DNA of 64,000 nucleotides from FLUQ01 sp031550605 (GTDB lineage: Bacteria > Desulfobacterota > Desulfovibrionia > Desulfovibrionales > Desulfovibrionaceae), in the NCBI GenBank assembly GCA_031550605.1, contig JAVBOK010000070.1, positions 1-64,000 of the forward strand, given 5' to 3'. The position numbers and the translations under genes were made by a program. Shown here in pieces: positions 9,676 to 17,585 of this stretch (its first letter is position 1; each line of letters opens with the position of its first letter). A model generated the notes under the pieces. It was not told the DNA's origin, did not search any database, and saw nothing but the letters and a program-made list of their open reading frames with translations.

Positions 9676-10143
9676 TTACTGCAGTTGCACCCGGCCGTAG
9701 CCTTTGCCGTCACGCATGACGCGTACGCGGTCACCCACGGTATAGATGTCGTCTTCGGGCTGGGCGATGATGACGGTTTTGCCGTTGTCCAGTTCAACGG
9801 TCAGGGCAAGGCCGTAATCCACGCGGCGCATCTGCGCTTCGCCGTAGCCGCCGGCCAGGGCGCCCATACCGCCGCCGATGACCGCGCCGGCCGCGATGCC
9901 GGGGGCGCCGCCGCCGCTGCCGATCATGCCGCCGGCCAGGGCGCCTGCGCCGCCGCCGATGATCGGCCCGGCAAGGGTGGGTTCCTGCGCCACGCTGGAT
10001 GGGCCCACGTGGGTAATGGTGCCCATCTGCACTCCCTGGGCGTGGATTTCGCCCGGCACATACGGATCCCCTTTGACGGTGGTGCATCCGGCAAGGGCCA
10101 GAGCAAGGCACAACGCAAGGAGAATGGTGTGGTTCGTCCGCAT
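9676..10143 (-). CDS. Outer-membrane lipoprotein with glycine-zipper (SlyB/Pcp-like)
   Basis: The 155-residue envelope lipoprotein has a signal peptide with lipobox LALAGC (Cys about 19). Its centre has two glycine-zipper segments (GGGAGALAGGMIG and GAVIGGGMGALAGG) characteristic of SlyB/Pcp/17-kDa antigen proteins. The C-terminus is a small beta domain. The ATG at 10143 has GGAGG 9 bases upstream, and the longer reading to 10206 adds only implausible sequence. Family members stabilise the outer membrane; any more specific role is unknown. Confidence 0.8.
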   Translation of the reverse strand: MRTNHTILLALCLALALAGCTTVKGDPYVPGEIHAQGVQMGTITHVGPSSVAQEPTLAGPIIGGGAGALAGGMIGSGGGAPGIAAGAVIGGGMGALAGGYGEAQMRRVDYGLALTVELDNGKTVIIAQPEDDIYTVGDRVRVMRDGKGYGRVQLQ

Positions 10144-10217
10144 ACTGTAACGCCTCCGCAAGGAAAAATCTTCCGCGATACTGACTGTGCCTGTAATAAT
10201 GCACATTTGGTGCCAAT

Positions 10218-10253
10218 ACGGAAAAAGCCCCGGCGGACCGGGGCTTTTTCCGT
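10218..10253 (-). terminator. Terminator of the RNA-binding protein gene
   Basis: A 16-bp stem (arms 10218-10233 and 10238-10253, AAAAAGCCCCGG) has a four-base loop. A- and T-tracts are inside the arms, so it can act on either strand. It lies directly after the RRM gene. Confidence 0.85.
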
Positions 10254-10272
10254 AAGAGAAAACCGGGGGAAA

Positions 10273-10539
10273 TCAGTACCGGGGCTGACGCGGGGCCTTC
10301 GGGCGGGCCTCATTCACGCGCAGGGTACGGCCGCCGAAAGAGCTGTTGTCCAGTGCTTCCACAGCGGCGGTTGCGTCTGCGTCTTCCATTTCCACGAAGC
10401 CAAATCCGCGGGCACGGCCGGTTTCGCGGTCAGTGACGAGCTTTACGGAGAGAACATTGCCATGAGCGGCAAACAGGCTGTGAACCTCTTCTTCCGTCGC
10501 AGACCAGGGCAGATTACCAACATAAATCGACTTGGCCAT
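10273..10539 (-). CDS. RRM-domain RNA-binding protein
   Basis: This 88-residue protein is a single RNA recognition motif. RNP2 is IYVGNL near the N-terminus and RNP1 is RGFGFVEM in the middle; the C-terminal tail is basic (RPKAPRQPRY). Small stand-alone RRM proteins of this kind occur in cyanobacteria and Desulfovibrio and are often cold-inducible; that regulation is inferred by analogy. The start MAKSIYVGNLPWS at 10539 has GAGG upstream. The leader of about 150 bases before it is AT-rich. Confidence 0.92.
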   Translation of the reverse strand: MAKSIYVGNLPWSATEEEVHSLFAAHGNVLSVKLVTDRETGRARGFGFVEMEDADATAAVEALDNSSFGGRTLRVNEARPKAPRQPRY

Positions 10540-10864
10540 GAAACAAACCTCGCAAAAAAATGATGACATGCCCGCGTTCACTGTCCGGCAACACAGCTGC
10601 CTGAACTTCGCGGCCCCGTATAACCCCCTTGCCTTATCGCGCACAAGTCGTCAATAGGCAAAATCCGATTTTTATACGTTTTTGTGTATTTTTGAAAAAA
10701 AATGTCCTGTTGTGATCAAAATTCTTGCCGGAACAATGCCGTTTCCTCGCCGTGCAAGGCAACGGCGCGGTTCGCGGCGGTTTTCAGACAAGCGGAAAAA
10801 ACAGCCGCGCCGGAAAAATACCGGCGCGGCATGCGGAGCCAAGGCAACCGTTCCGTAGTCGGGG
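10540..10864. other. Leader of the RRM gene and 3' region of the zinc-ribbon gene
   Basis: The 325-base spacer has no gene. It carries the long AT-rich leader of the RRM gene (10640-10705) and the terminator at 10804-10830. Confidence 0.55.
10796..10830 (-). terminator. Intrinsic terminator of the zinc-ribbon gene
   Basis: GCCGCGCCGG (10804-10813) and CCGGCGCGGC (10821-10830) form a 10-bp stem. Reading the minus strand it is followed by TGTTTTTTCC, a good T-tract. Confidence 0.85.
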
Positions 10865-11341
10865 TCAGCCCTTGTTACAGATCAGACGCTTGACGCCGTT
10901 TTCAAACAACACATCGATTTTGTCCGGAGCAATAAAGGCGATCACTTCACCAAGGCCGAAAACGCTGTGCTGCACAAGCTCGCGCGGCGCGAAACGCAAT
11001 GCGGGCTGATAGGCCGTGGGGGTGTCGCCTTTGCGGCGTTCGGCCATGGCCAGCCATTGCGCCCTGGCGGTTACCGCCGCCGCGTTTTCCTTGCGCGATG
11101 CGGGCACGGAAGGCGATCGGGACGCGCCGCCGGCGGAAGCAGCTTTCCGTTCTCTGGGCATCGCCGCGCCGGCCAGGGCGGCGGATTTTCCGGCCGGGCG
11201 GAACCGGTGCACGCTGCCGCAGGCCCTGCATTCCACCCTGGCGATCTGGCCGCCCAGCATGACCATGACCGTGTGCCCCATGACATCGTTGCATTTACCG
11301 CAGAGCGCCTCGACAATGGAACCGACCGTGATGTTCTGCAT
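10865..11341 (-). CDS. Zinc-ribbon protein with Tudor-like C-terminal segment
   Basis: This 158-residue protein is not a named family that I recognise. The N-terminus holds two CXXC knuckles (CGKC and CRAC) about 24 residues apart, a zinc-ribbon arrangement. A basic Ala/Ser-rich linker follows. The last ~35 residues (LVQHSVFGLGEVIAF..DKIDVLFENGVKRLI) resemble the Tudor-like tail of UvrD/PcrA helicases and CarD-type RNA polymerase binders. A link to transcription or DNA repair is only inferred. The ATG at 11341 has GAGG 8 bases upstream. The hsp20 terminator directly abuts this ribosome site. Confidence 0.7.
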   Translation of the reverse strand: MQNITVGSIVEALCGKCNDVMGHTVMVMLGGQIARVECRACGSVHRFRPAGKSAALAGAAMPRERKAASAGGASRSPSVPASRKENAAAVTARAQWLAMAERRKGDTPTAYQPALRFAPRELVQHSVFGLGEVIAFIAPDKIDVLFENGVKRLICNKG

Positions 11342-11351
11342 ATGCATTTCC

Positions 11352-11386
11352 TCAAAAAAAATCGGGCTGCCGCAGGCGGCAGCCCG
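11352..11386 (-). terminator. Terminator/attenuator between hsp20 and the zinc-ribbon gene
   Basis: An 11-bp stem (11363-11373 with 11376-11386, CGGGCTGCCGC) is followed on the minus strand by a run of eight T. The T-run ends at the GAGGAA ribosome site of the next gene, so no room is left for a promoter between them. Confidence 0.8.
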
Positions 11387-11418
11387 GTATTGCAACCGGC
11401 TTGCGCCGGCTGTTCGGA

Positions 11419-11769
11419 TCATTCCGCCCTGATTGCGATCCGCCGTGGCTTCAGGGTGTCCGCCTTGGGGAGAAAAAGATCAAGAACGCCGTCCTTGATC
11501 GTGGCCTTTATCCGCTCGCGGTCAACCATGTCGGAGAGGGTGAAGATCCGTTCATAGGACAGAGCTTCAAATTCGGTTCGCATGCAGCGATCCTGCTCCT
11601 GAGGAGTGGGAGCATATTCGCTTTTTCCCCTGATGGTCAATTCATTTTGTTCAAGGTCGATGGACAGGGATTCGGGCGTGACACCGGGAAGATCCACAAA
11701 AATATGGAAACCGTCAACGCTTTCAAGAATATCGGTGGCCGGCATCGCGGTCTGGATTGTCGTCGTCAT
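11419..11769 (-). CDS. Small heat-shock protein Hsp20 (second of pair)
   Basis: The 116-residue protein is an alpha-crystallin domain chaperone that holds unfolding proteins. The domain runs from GFHIFVDLPGVTPESL to IKDGVLDLFLPKA. The GVL motif and flanking beta strands are intact, and the N-terminal arm is short. The ATG at 11769 follows GGAGGA. It lies 13 bases after the stop of the upstream hsp20, so they form one operon; their distinct sequences suggest hetero-oligomers, as in other paired Hsp20s. Confidence 0.93.
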   Translation of the reverse strand: MTTTIQTAMPATDILESVDGFHIFVDLPGVTPESLSIDLEQNELTIRGKSEYAPTPQEQDRCMRTEFEALSYERIFTLSDMVDRERIKATIKDGVLDLFLPKADTLKPRRIAIRAE

Positions 11770-11782
11770 GGTGCTTCCTCCG

Positions 11783-12190
11783 TCAGGAATCAATGCTGAT
11801 ACGGCGCGGCTTCACTTCTTCCGTTTTGGGCAAAGTGACGCGCAAAATGCCGTTGGCGCTTTTGGCGGTGACCTTGTCGCGGGCGACCGGCACGTTCAGG
11901 CTGATGATGCGCTGGAACGATCCGCCCATGCGTTCCTGGCGGAAATAGCGGCCTTCCGGCGATTTGCGCTCACCCTTGATGACCATGCTGCGCGCGGTCA
12001 GCGTCAGTTCCACGTCATCTGCCGCAACGCCCGGCATGCAGACGTCAACAATGTAGTTGTCGTCATTTTCGAATACATTGATCAGAGGATACATGGAACG
12101 TCGTTGTAACATGCTGGAATTTCTAAACATTTCAAAAATTCGATCCATGTCTTTGGGAATTTCATAGAAATTGTTGAAATCGATGACCAT
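11783..12190 (-). CDS. Small heat-shock protein Hsp20 (first of pair)
   Basis: This 135-residue alpha-crystallin protein has an N-terminal arm rich in Phe and Met, then the core domain (YIVDVCMPGVAADDVEL to NGILRVTLPK). The ATG at 12190 has AGGAGG 8 bases upstream. The leader contains a long imperfect hairpin (see separate entry), which may matter for heat control. It is divergent from a permease gene. Confidence 0.93.
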   Translation of the reverse strand: MVIDFNNFYEIPKDMDRIFEMFRNSSMLQRRSMYPLINVFENDDNYIVDVCMPGVAADDVELTLTARSMVIKGERKSPEGRYFRQERMGGSFQRIISLNVPVARDKVTAKSANGILRVTLPKTEEVKPRRISIDS

Positions 12191-12213
12191 GTCATGACCC
12201 TCCTTGTGCGCGA

Positions 12214-12261
12214 AAAATCCTGAAACCGGACAGGGCCGGCTGTACCGGCGCGGTTTTCAGG
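12214..12261 (-). promoter_or_regulatory. Hairpin plus T-tract in the hsp20 leader
   Basis: CCTGAAACCG (12219-12228) pairs with CGGTTTTCAGG (12251-12261), and an inner GCCGG/CCGGC stem lies at 12235-12249. On the minus strand it is followed by ATTTTT and, 14 bases later, by the hsp20 ribosome site. It could be a leader attenuator or part of an RNA thermometer. It does not obviously pair with the ribosome site. Confidence 0.4.
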
Positions 12262-12409
12262 TCTGTCCGTACATACATAATCCGCCCGGAAAACCTGTCA
12301 ATACGAAGGATTTCAAAAATCGGGGCGTGCCGCCAGGCAGGCGCCAATGTACCCCTTTACGCGATCCCGTGAAATCCGTACACTTCACCCGTGCAAGAAT
12401 GGAGAGGGT

Positions 12410-13960
12410 ATGCTGCTTGACGTGCTCTGGGCTCTATCGCCGCTGCTTCTGATTTTTATCGCCATCGCCTTTTGCAATCTGGCGCCTGACAAAGCCGGGT
12501 TTCTGGCCTGGTTTTTTTGCATCGGCGTGGCCTGCCTCTATTTTGAAACGGATCTGTCTGTGGCCCTGCTGAGTTCGCTTTCGGGCTTCCTCTCCTCGTT
12601 GCCCATATCCCTTGTTGTGGGTGTCGCCATTCTTCAGGTGACGGTCATGCTTGAAACGGGCGCGCTGGACCGCATCGTCGTGCTGGCCAAAACCATGGCC
12701 GTGCACGAGCGGGCGACCCAGATGCTGCTGCTCACCTGCGGGTTCGCCATCATCCTCACGACCCTGGGGGCGGTGCCCATTACGGTGCTGCCGCCCGTGC
12801 TTCTGGCCCTGGGATATTCCGTGCCCCACGCCATCGGTCTGGCGGTTATGGGGTACAGCGCCGCGTGCCCCGTCAGCCTGCTGGGCATACCGGGGCAGAT
12901 ACTGGCCGCTTTTTGCGGCAGCAGCGCGGAAGAAACCTGGTTTGTCCTCGCCTGGTACATGCCCCTGACCAATTTTGCCGTGGCCGCCGGGTGCCTGTGG
13001 TTCGCGGGCGGCCGGGCCATGCTCCGGGAAGGCATCATACCCGCCGTCATCGTGGGTTTCGGCTGCTGGGCGGGCACCTACAGCAGCGCGCTGTTGCGCG
13101 TTACTCCGGTGGGCGGTGTCATTGCCGGTGTTGTCATCGTCCTGCTGCTGTGTCTTTTTTTGCGTTTGAAAAGAACGCCCATCATCGACCGTTCCCTGCT
13201 GACGGAAAAAGACAAAGCCGCGGAGCGGCATCTGCCGCTGCTGGCCGCGATTTCGCCCTGGCTCCTTCTGACCGTGATCTGCATACTGATCAACGCGCCC
13301 TGGCTGCCGCTGCATGCCATCCTTTTTGTGGACCACCCCATGACGGTGCATATCATCCCCGGCCAACCGGTGCATATGCGCATATTTTCCCAGCCCTATC
13401 TGTGGCTGATGGTGTCCACGGTGGCCTGCGTGCCGTTTCTGAAACCCCGGCCCGGCCTGCTGCGCGACTGCGTCGGCAAATGGCTGCGCCGCATGATCCG
13501 TCCTGTTCTGGCGCTCAGCATTTACTTTGTCATTGCCTATGTTTTCAACCATTCGGGGAAAAACGGGCAGTGGGAGTTGACGAACGTGAACAACAACATG
13601 ATCGCCCTGCTGGCCGCGAGCGCCGCGCAGTCGCTGGGCGTGCTGTACGGGGCCGCCGCTCCCTTTCTGGGCATCGGCGCCGGGGTCATCAGCGGGTCGC
13701 AGGCGGCGACCATCGCCATGCTGAGCACGCTGCACATGCAGACAGCCGCGATTCTGGGTGTCAACGGTCCGTTTGTGGCGGCCGCGGGCGCCATGGGCGG
13801 CGGCATATCCGGCATGCTGTCCCCCGCCAAGCTGATGACCGCGGGGTCCACCATTGACAGCCGCGGCCAGGAAGGGGCCATTTTGCGCTCCATTCTGGGG
13901 CTGTGCGGGGTGATCACGCTGACTGTGTCCCTGGTTTGCGTTGCGGCCATATTTCTGTAA
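12410..13960 (+). CDS. Divergent lactate permease (LctP) family transporter
   Basis: This 516-residue polytopic membrane protein has about 12 hydrophobic helices. Weak but ordered similarity to LctP is seen at GIPGQILAAFCGSS (the GVGIPV block) and at GIGAGVISGSQAATIAMLS through SGMLSPAKLM (matching TGSDTSSN...ISPQSI of LctP). The characteristic FGSFLEAVAGFG block is not conserved, so the substrate may differ from lactate or glycolate. The ATG at 12410 has GGAGAGGG upstream. A nitroreductase starts 71 bases downstream on the same strand. Confidence 0.65.
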   Translation: MLLDVLWALSPLLLIFIAIAFCNLAPDKAGFLAWFFCIGVACLYFETDLSVALLSSLSGFLSSLPISLVVGVAILQVTVMLETGALDRIVVLAKTMAVHERATQMLLLTCGFAIILTTLGAVPITVLPPVLLALGYSVPHAIGLAVMGYSAACPVSLLGIPGQILAAFCGSSAEETWFVLAWYMPLTNFAVAAGCLWFAGGRAMLREGIIPAVIVGFGCWAGTYSSALLRVTPVGGVIAGVVIVLLLCLFLRLKRTPIIDRSLLTEKDKAAERHLPLLAAISPWLLLTVICILINAPWLPLHAILFVDHPMTVHIIPGQPVHMRIFSQPYLWLMVSTVACVPFLKPRPGLLRDCVGKWLRRMIRPVLALSIYFVIAYVFNHSGKNGQWELTNVNNNMIALLAASAAQSLGVLYGAAAPFLGIGAGVISGSQAATIAMLSTLHMQTAAILGVNGPFVAAAGAMGGGISGMLSPAKLMTAGSTIDSRGQEGAILRSILGLCGVITLTVSLVCVAAIFL

Positions 13961-14031
13961 TCGTTTCGCCGCGGGCGGCCGAAAAAAAATCCGTTGCCGG
14001 CGGATGCGCCGGGCAGCGACAAGGAGATGAC

Positions 14032-14772
14032 ATGCATTCGACGCTTTCTTTGCTTGAAGGCCACAGGAGCGACCGTTCCTTCACCTCGGAAGCCGTATCC
14101 GATGCGGCCCTGGACGCGGTCATCCGCGCGGGGCATCGCGCGCCCACTTCGTGCAACGGGCAGCATGTGTCGGTTGTGGTGGTGCGCGACGCGGCAAAAC
14201 GCGCGCGCATCGCGGAACTGGCGGGCGGACAGCCCTGGGTGGCCAAGGCTCCGGTGTTTCTGGCCGTGATCCTCGACCTGCACAAACTGAGCGCAGCCGG
14301 GGCAAAAGCCTGCATGCCCCAGAGCGTGCAGAACCATGTGGAAGGCCTGGTCATGGGCTGCCTTGACTGCGGCATCGCGCTGGAGGCCATGGCCGTCGCG
14401 GCGCGGGCGCAGAAACTGGGCATCGTGCCCATCGGCGGCATCCGCAACAGCCCTCAGGAAATGATAGACCTTTTGCTGCTGCCGCCCCTTACCTTTGCCC
14501 CGGTAGGCCTGGCCGTGGGGCATGTGGACAAGCCGGCTGGCCAGCGGCCGCGCCTGCCGCTGGCGACCTTCCGCCATGACGAGGTGTACGACCCTTCGCG
14601 CATCGCCGGGGCCGTGGACCCCTATGATGCGGTCATGACGGAGTTCTGGCAGGAGCAGGGCCGCATGGACGGGCAGTGCTGGTCCGCCGCCGTGGCGCCG
14701 CGCTTTGACCACAACGAGCGGCCCAGACTGCGGCCGACCCTGACGAAACAGGGCATGAAGTTTGAGGATTAA
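14032..14772 (+). CDS. Nitroreductase family protein (NfsA/FRP-like)
   Basis: The 246-residue protein is predicted to be an FMN-dependent NAD(P)H oxidoreductase. The N-terminal GHRSDRSFT and RAPTSCNGQH motifs match the FMN-phosphate and dimer-interface regions of the NfsA/Frp branch. GCLDCGIALEAMAVAARAQKLGIVPIGGIRN corresponds to the conserved central helix and strand. It carries no extra ferredoxin domain. AAGGAG precedes the ATG. It likely forms an operon with the permease upstream. The physiological substrate is unknown. Confidence 0.85.
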   Translation: MHSTLSLLEGHRSDRSFTSEAVSDAALDAVIRAGHRAPTSCNGQHVSVVVVRDAAKRARIAELAGGQPWVAKAPVFLAVILDLHKLSAAGAKACMPQSVQNHVEGLVMGCLDCGIALEAMAVAARAQKLGIVPIGGIRNSPQEMIDLLLLPPLTFAPVGLAVGHVDKPAGQRPRLPLATFRHDEVYDPSRIAGAVDPYDAVMTEFWQEQGRMDGQCWSAAVAPRFDHNERPRLRPTLTKQGMKFED

Positions 14773-14773
14773 G

Positions 14774-14834
14774 GGCGTTTTCACGGCGAAAACGCTTCAG
14801 GACCGCGGCAGCCGGCGCTTCGCGCCGGCTGCCG
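14774..14834. terminator. GCGTTTTC hairpin element and GC-rich terminator
   Basis: The first hairpin (GCGTTTTC...GAAAACGC, 14775-14794) begins two bases after the nitroreductase stop and is one of the dispersed hairpins described in the findings. A second, 13-bp stem (14806-14818 with 14822-14834, CGGCAGCCGGCGC) follows. Both lie between convergent genes. Confidence 0.7.
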
Positions 14835-14841
14835 CCGAATT

Positions 14842-16185
14842 TTATGCCTGCCGCAGTTTTCTCGCCGCGGCGTCAATGCCCGCGGCAAGTTTTTCCAGTA
14901 TTTCCCCGGCCTGTTTTGGAGTCGTCACCAACGGCGGACCCAGCAGGAAGTTGTCGCCCGCCTCCCCGTCCAGCATGCCGCCGCCGGGGTAGATGATCAG
15001 GCCCCGCTCCAGGCATTCCCGCGCCACGGTCTGCGCCGCCGCGCCGGCCTTGCCGAAAGGTTCGCGGGACCTTTTGTCGCGCACGAGCTCAGCCCCCCAC
15101 ATGAATCCCATGCCGTGGATCTGCCCGACGATGGGGCTTTCGGCCTCGATCGCCCGCAGCCCTTCGCGGAAGACGCCTTCCACCGCAAGAACGTTGTCGA
15201 TGACCCGATGGGTCTTCATGTAGCGCAGGGCGGCCACGGTGGCCGCCGCGCTCATGGGGTTGCCCTGGTACGTGTAGCCGTGCGCGAAGGAACCGCTGCC
15301 GCCGCGGATCGCATCCACGATGCGTTCGTGCGCCACGACGCAGCCGGTGGGTATGTAGCCGGCGGCCAGGCCCTTGGCGGCAACCAGGATGTCGGGCGTC
15401 ACGTTCCAGTGGTCCACGGCGAAATTTTTGCCCGTGCGGCCGCAGCCGGTCATAACCTCGTCCGCGATAAGCAGGATGTCGTAGCGGTCGCAGATTTCAC
15501 GCACCAGAGGCCAGTATCCGTCCGGCGGCGGCAGGGCGCCGAGGGCCGCGCCGACGACGGGTTCGGCCAGGAAGGAGGAAATGTACTGCGGCCCGATTTT
15601 CCGGATCACGGATTCGAGCTGCCGCGCGCAACGCAGGCCGCAGGCCGGATATTCCAGCCCGAAGGAACAGCGGTAGCAGTAATGCGGTTCGATTTTCGGG
15701 GAATCGTCGAACAGGGGCTGAAAGGCGCGGCGGCGGCCCGCGGAACCGCCCACGGCCATGGCCGCGACAGTGCTGCCGTGGTACGAATTCCAGCGGGAAA
15801 TGGTCAGATGCCTGGCGCTGCCGGGGCCGTCGCGTTCGACGTAATACTGGCGGGCGAGTTTCAGGGCGGATTCGTTGGCTTCGCTGCCGCCGCTCACAAA
15901 CCAGACGGTGTCCATCCCCCGGGGGGCCATGGACGCGACGGCTTCGGCCGCTTCTTCCACAATGGCGCTCCGCCAGCGGGACGTATGCACGAACTCGACC
16001 CGGCGGCATTGGGCCGCGATGGCGTCCGCGATCTCCGGAACGGCATGGCCGAGGTTGGAAATCAGCGCCCCGGAACAGCCGTCAATATAGCGCCTGCCCG
16101 AAGTGTCGATGATATAGATGCCTTCGCCGTAGTCGGCTTCCAGATAGTCGGCCTGAAAATTGCGGGGGAATACGTGCGGGGCCAT
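14842..16185 (-). CDS. Class III (omega-amino acid type) aminotransferase
   Basis: The 447-residue PLP enzyme transfers amino groups between an amino donor and pyruvate or 2-oxoglutarate. GSEAN at 100-104 binds the cofactor phosphate. The Asp of IADEVMTG is about residue 242, and the Schiff-base Lys is in AAKGLAAGY (about 271). It has a Cys cluster (C170, C173, C182, C186) common in this subfamily. The ATG at 16185 is chosen because it starts the conserved domain and has CAGG upstream; the longer reading to 16275 adds a poorly conserved lead. The substrate cannot be assigned. Confidence 0.88.
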   Translation of the reverse strand: MAPHVFPRNFQADYLEADYGEGIYIIDTSGRRYIDGCSGALISNLGHAVPEIADAIAAQCRRVEFVHTSRWRSAIVEEAAEAVASMAPRGMDTVWFVSGGSEANESALKLARQYYVERDGPGSARHLTISRWNSYHGSTVAAMAVGGSAGRRRAFQPLFDDSPKIEPHYCYRCSFGLEYPACGLRCARQLESVIRKIGPQYISSFLAEPVVGAALGALPPPDGYWPLVREICDRYDILLIADEVMTGCGRTGKNFAVDHWNVTPDILVAAKGLAAGYIPTGCVVAHERIVDAIRGGSGSFAHGYTYQGNPMSAAATVAALRYMKTHRVIDNVLAVEGVFREGLRAIEAESPIVGQIHGMGFMWGAELVRDKRSREPFGKAGAAAQTVARECLERGLIIYPGGGMLDGEAGDNFLLGPPLVTTPKQAGEILEKLAAGIDAAARKLRQA

Positions 16186-16418
16186 GTATGTACCTGCCTG
16201 TTGAGGGGTGCGGATATGCGGCGGCGCAATGCAGGACGCCTCCGCAACAGAGCACAGGAAGGCGAACGCTGTCAATGCACGCGGGCAAGAAACGGCAGGC
16301 GCGCGCGGCGTGGGGGCGTTTCATCCCGTCGGGCGCCCCCGCGGATGCAGGGGACGATGTCGCGCGCCGGTGCGGCAGGACCGGTGCGGGCCGGTTTGCC
16401 CGTCGCCGGGCCGCAATT

Positions 16419-17213
16419 TCAGGGCGCCGGCGCCCGGTAGTCCACGCGCATCAGTGTAAGTCCTTCCGCCGGGGCCGTGGGGCTGGGCAGGGCGGCCCTG
16501 TTCCCGGCGGCGATAATGGCGGGCACCTCGTCCGGCCGGATCGCGCCTTTGCCAACCCAGACCAGCAGTCCCATCAGATTGCGGACCATTTGCTTCAAAA
16601 AACCGTCTCCGTGAAAAAACCAGGTGCTGACGGGCCAGTCGGGCGGGCAAAGAAAAGCGGCAGCCCGGCCCGGCTCTTCGGTGACGGAAACAAGGGCGCG
16701 CACGGTGGAACTCTCGCAATCGGTTCCGGCGTTCCGGAAGGAGGCGAAATCGTGGCTTCCCCGCAGCAGTTCGGCGGCTTCACGCATGGACTGCCGGTTG
16801 AGATTCCGCACCGGCCAGACAAATCCGTGCAGGCGGGGGGGAATGCAGGAACGGTGCATGCACAGGCTGTATGCGTACAGTTTTCCGGCCGCGTCATGCC
16901 GGGCATGAAAGGACGGCGTCGCCGGCCGCGCGTCCAGAATCCGGATGTCGCGCGGCAGGGCGGCGTTGCAGGCCCTGCGCCAGTCCATGTCCCGGCACTG
17001 GTCCGGCACGTCCATGTGCGCGACCTGGCCTTCGGCGTGCACGCCGGAATCCGTGCGGCCCGCGCCGTGGACCCGGATGGGAATGCCCGCGATGCGGGAG
17101 ACGACTGCTTCCAGCTCGCCCTGGATCGTGCTTTTTTTCAGGTCCGGAGCCTGCAGTTGCCAGCCCGCGTACCGCGTGCCGGTATAGGCCAGGGTCAGTT
17201 TCAGCCGCAGCAT
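16419..17213 (-). CDS. truA: tRNA pseudouridine synthase A (positions 38-40)
   Basis: This 264-residue enzyme converts uridine to pseudouridine in the anticodon stem-loop of tRNAs. The catalytic Asp is in GAGRTDSGVHA (about residue 55). HFHARH-like TPSFHARHDA, FVWPV and the WFFHGDGFLKQMVRNL motif are all as expected. The start is the ATG at 17213, at the normal family start, with only a weak GGGAAA upstream. Its length is normal. No close operon partner is seen. Confidence 0.95.
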   Translation of the reverse strand: MLRLKLTLAYTGTRYAGWQLQAPDLKKSTIQGELEAVVSRIAGIPIRVHGAGRTDSGVHAEGQVAHMDVPDQCRDMDWRRACNAALPRDIRILDARPATPSFHARHDAAGKLYAYSLCMHRSCIPPRLHGFVWPVRNLNRQSMREAAELLRGSHDFASFRNAGTDCESSTVRALVSVTEEPGRAAAFLCPPDWPVSTWFFHGDGFLKQMVRNLMGLLVWVGKGAIRPDEVPAIIAAGNRAALPSPTAPAEGLTLMRVDYRAPAP

Positions 17214-17223
17214 ACGGATATTT

Positions 17224-17286
17224 CCCGCCACGCGGGCGCGGGCGGCATTCATTGCCGCGGTACGCGCCGGATGGGCGTATCTTTGC
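17224..17286. repeat. Dispersed repeat module E, copy 2
   Basis: This is nearly identical to 1206-1266 (CCCGCCACGCGGG, GGCGGCATTC, GCGCCGGA in order). It is just upstream of truA. Confidence 0.6.
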
Positions 17287-17465
17287 AAATCCCGTTGTTG
17301 CGGGGTTTGCCGTTCTGACGGAGCGGGAGCCTCCGCCGTTCCGGTGGTGAAGGTGGAAATACACCGGTCCCGGCTGAAAGTCGAACAATAAACCCGCCGC
17401 CGCAGATCATCGGAACGGACGGGCCTTGACAAAGCCCGGCTTTGCGGGGCCATCCCATCAATCCG

Positions 17466-17495
17466 ACCCTCCGCCGGGCAGTGCCGGCGGAGGGT
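17466..17495. terminator. Hairpin downstream of fliJ/MotE genes
   Basis: A 12-bp stem (17466-17477 with 17484-17495, ACCCTCCGCCGG) has a 6-base loop. No T-tract follows on the minus strand, so the terminator assignment is moderate. Confidence 0.5.
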
Positions 17496-17518
17496 GGCGG
17501 GAGTATTGTCGTCGGAGG

Positions 17519-17585
17519 GGAGAGCGTTTTCACTGTGAAAATGCTCTGGCGGATACGCAGCGCAACGAAGTCCCGCGCAATTGCC
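17519..17585 (-). repeat. Dispersed repeat module A, partial, with GCGTTTTC hairpin
   Basis: The hairpin GAGCGTTTTCAC..GAAAATGCTC is followed by GGCGGATACGCAGCGCAACGAAGT, which matches the reverse complement of 61128-61184. It lies directly downstream of the MotE-like gene. Confidence 0.55.

Larger units (their letters stand above)
17214..17584. other. Spacer rich in repeats and hairpins
   Basis: The 371-base spacer between truA and the MotE-like gene has no gene. It holds repeat module E (17224-17286), a hairpin (17466-17495) and a partial module A with the GCGTTTTC hairpin (17519-17585). Confidence 0.6.
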
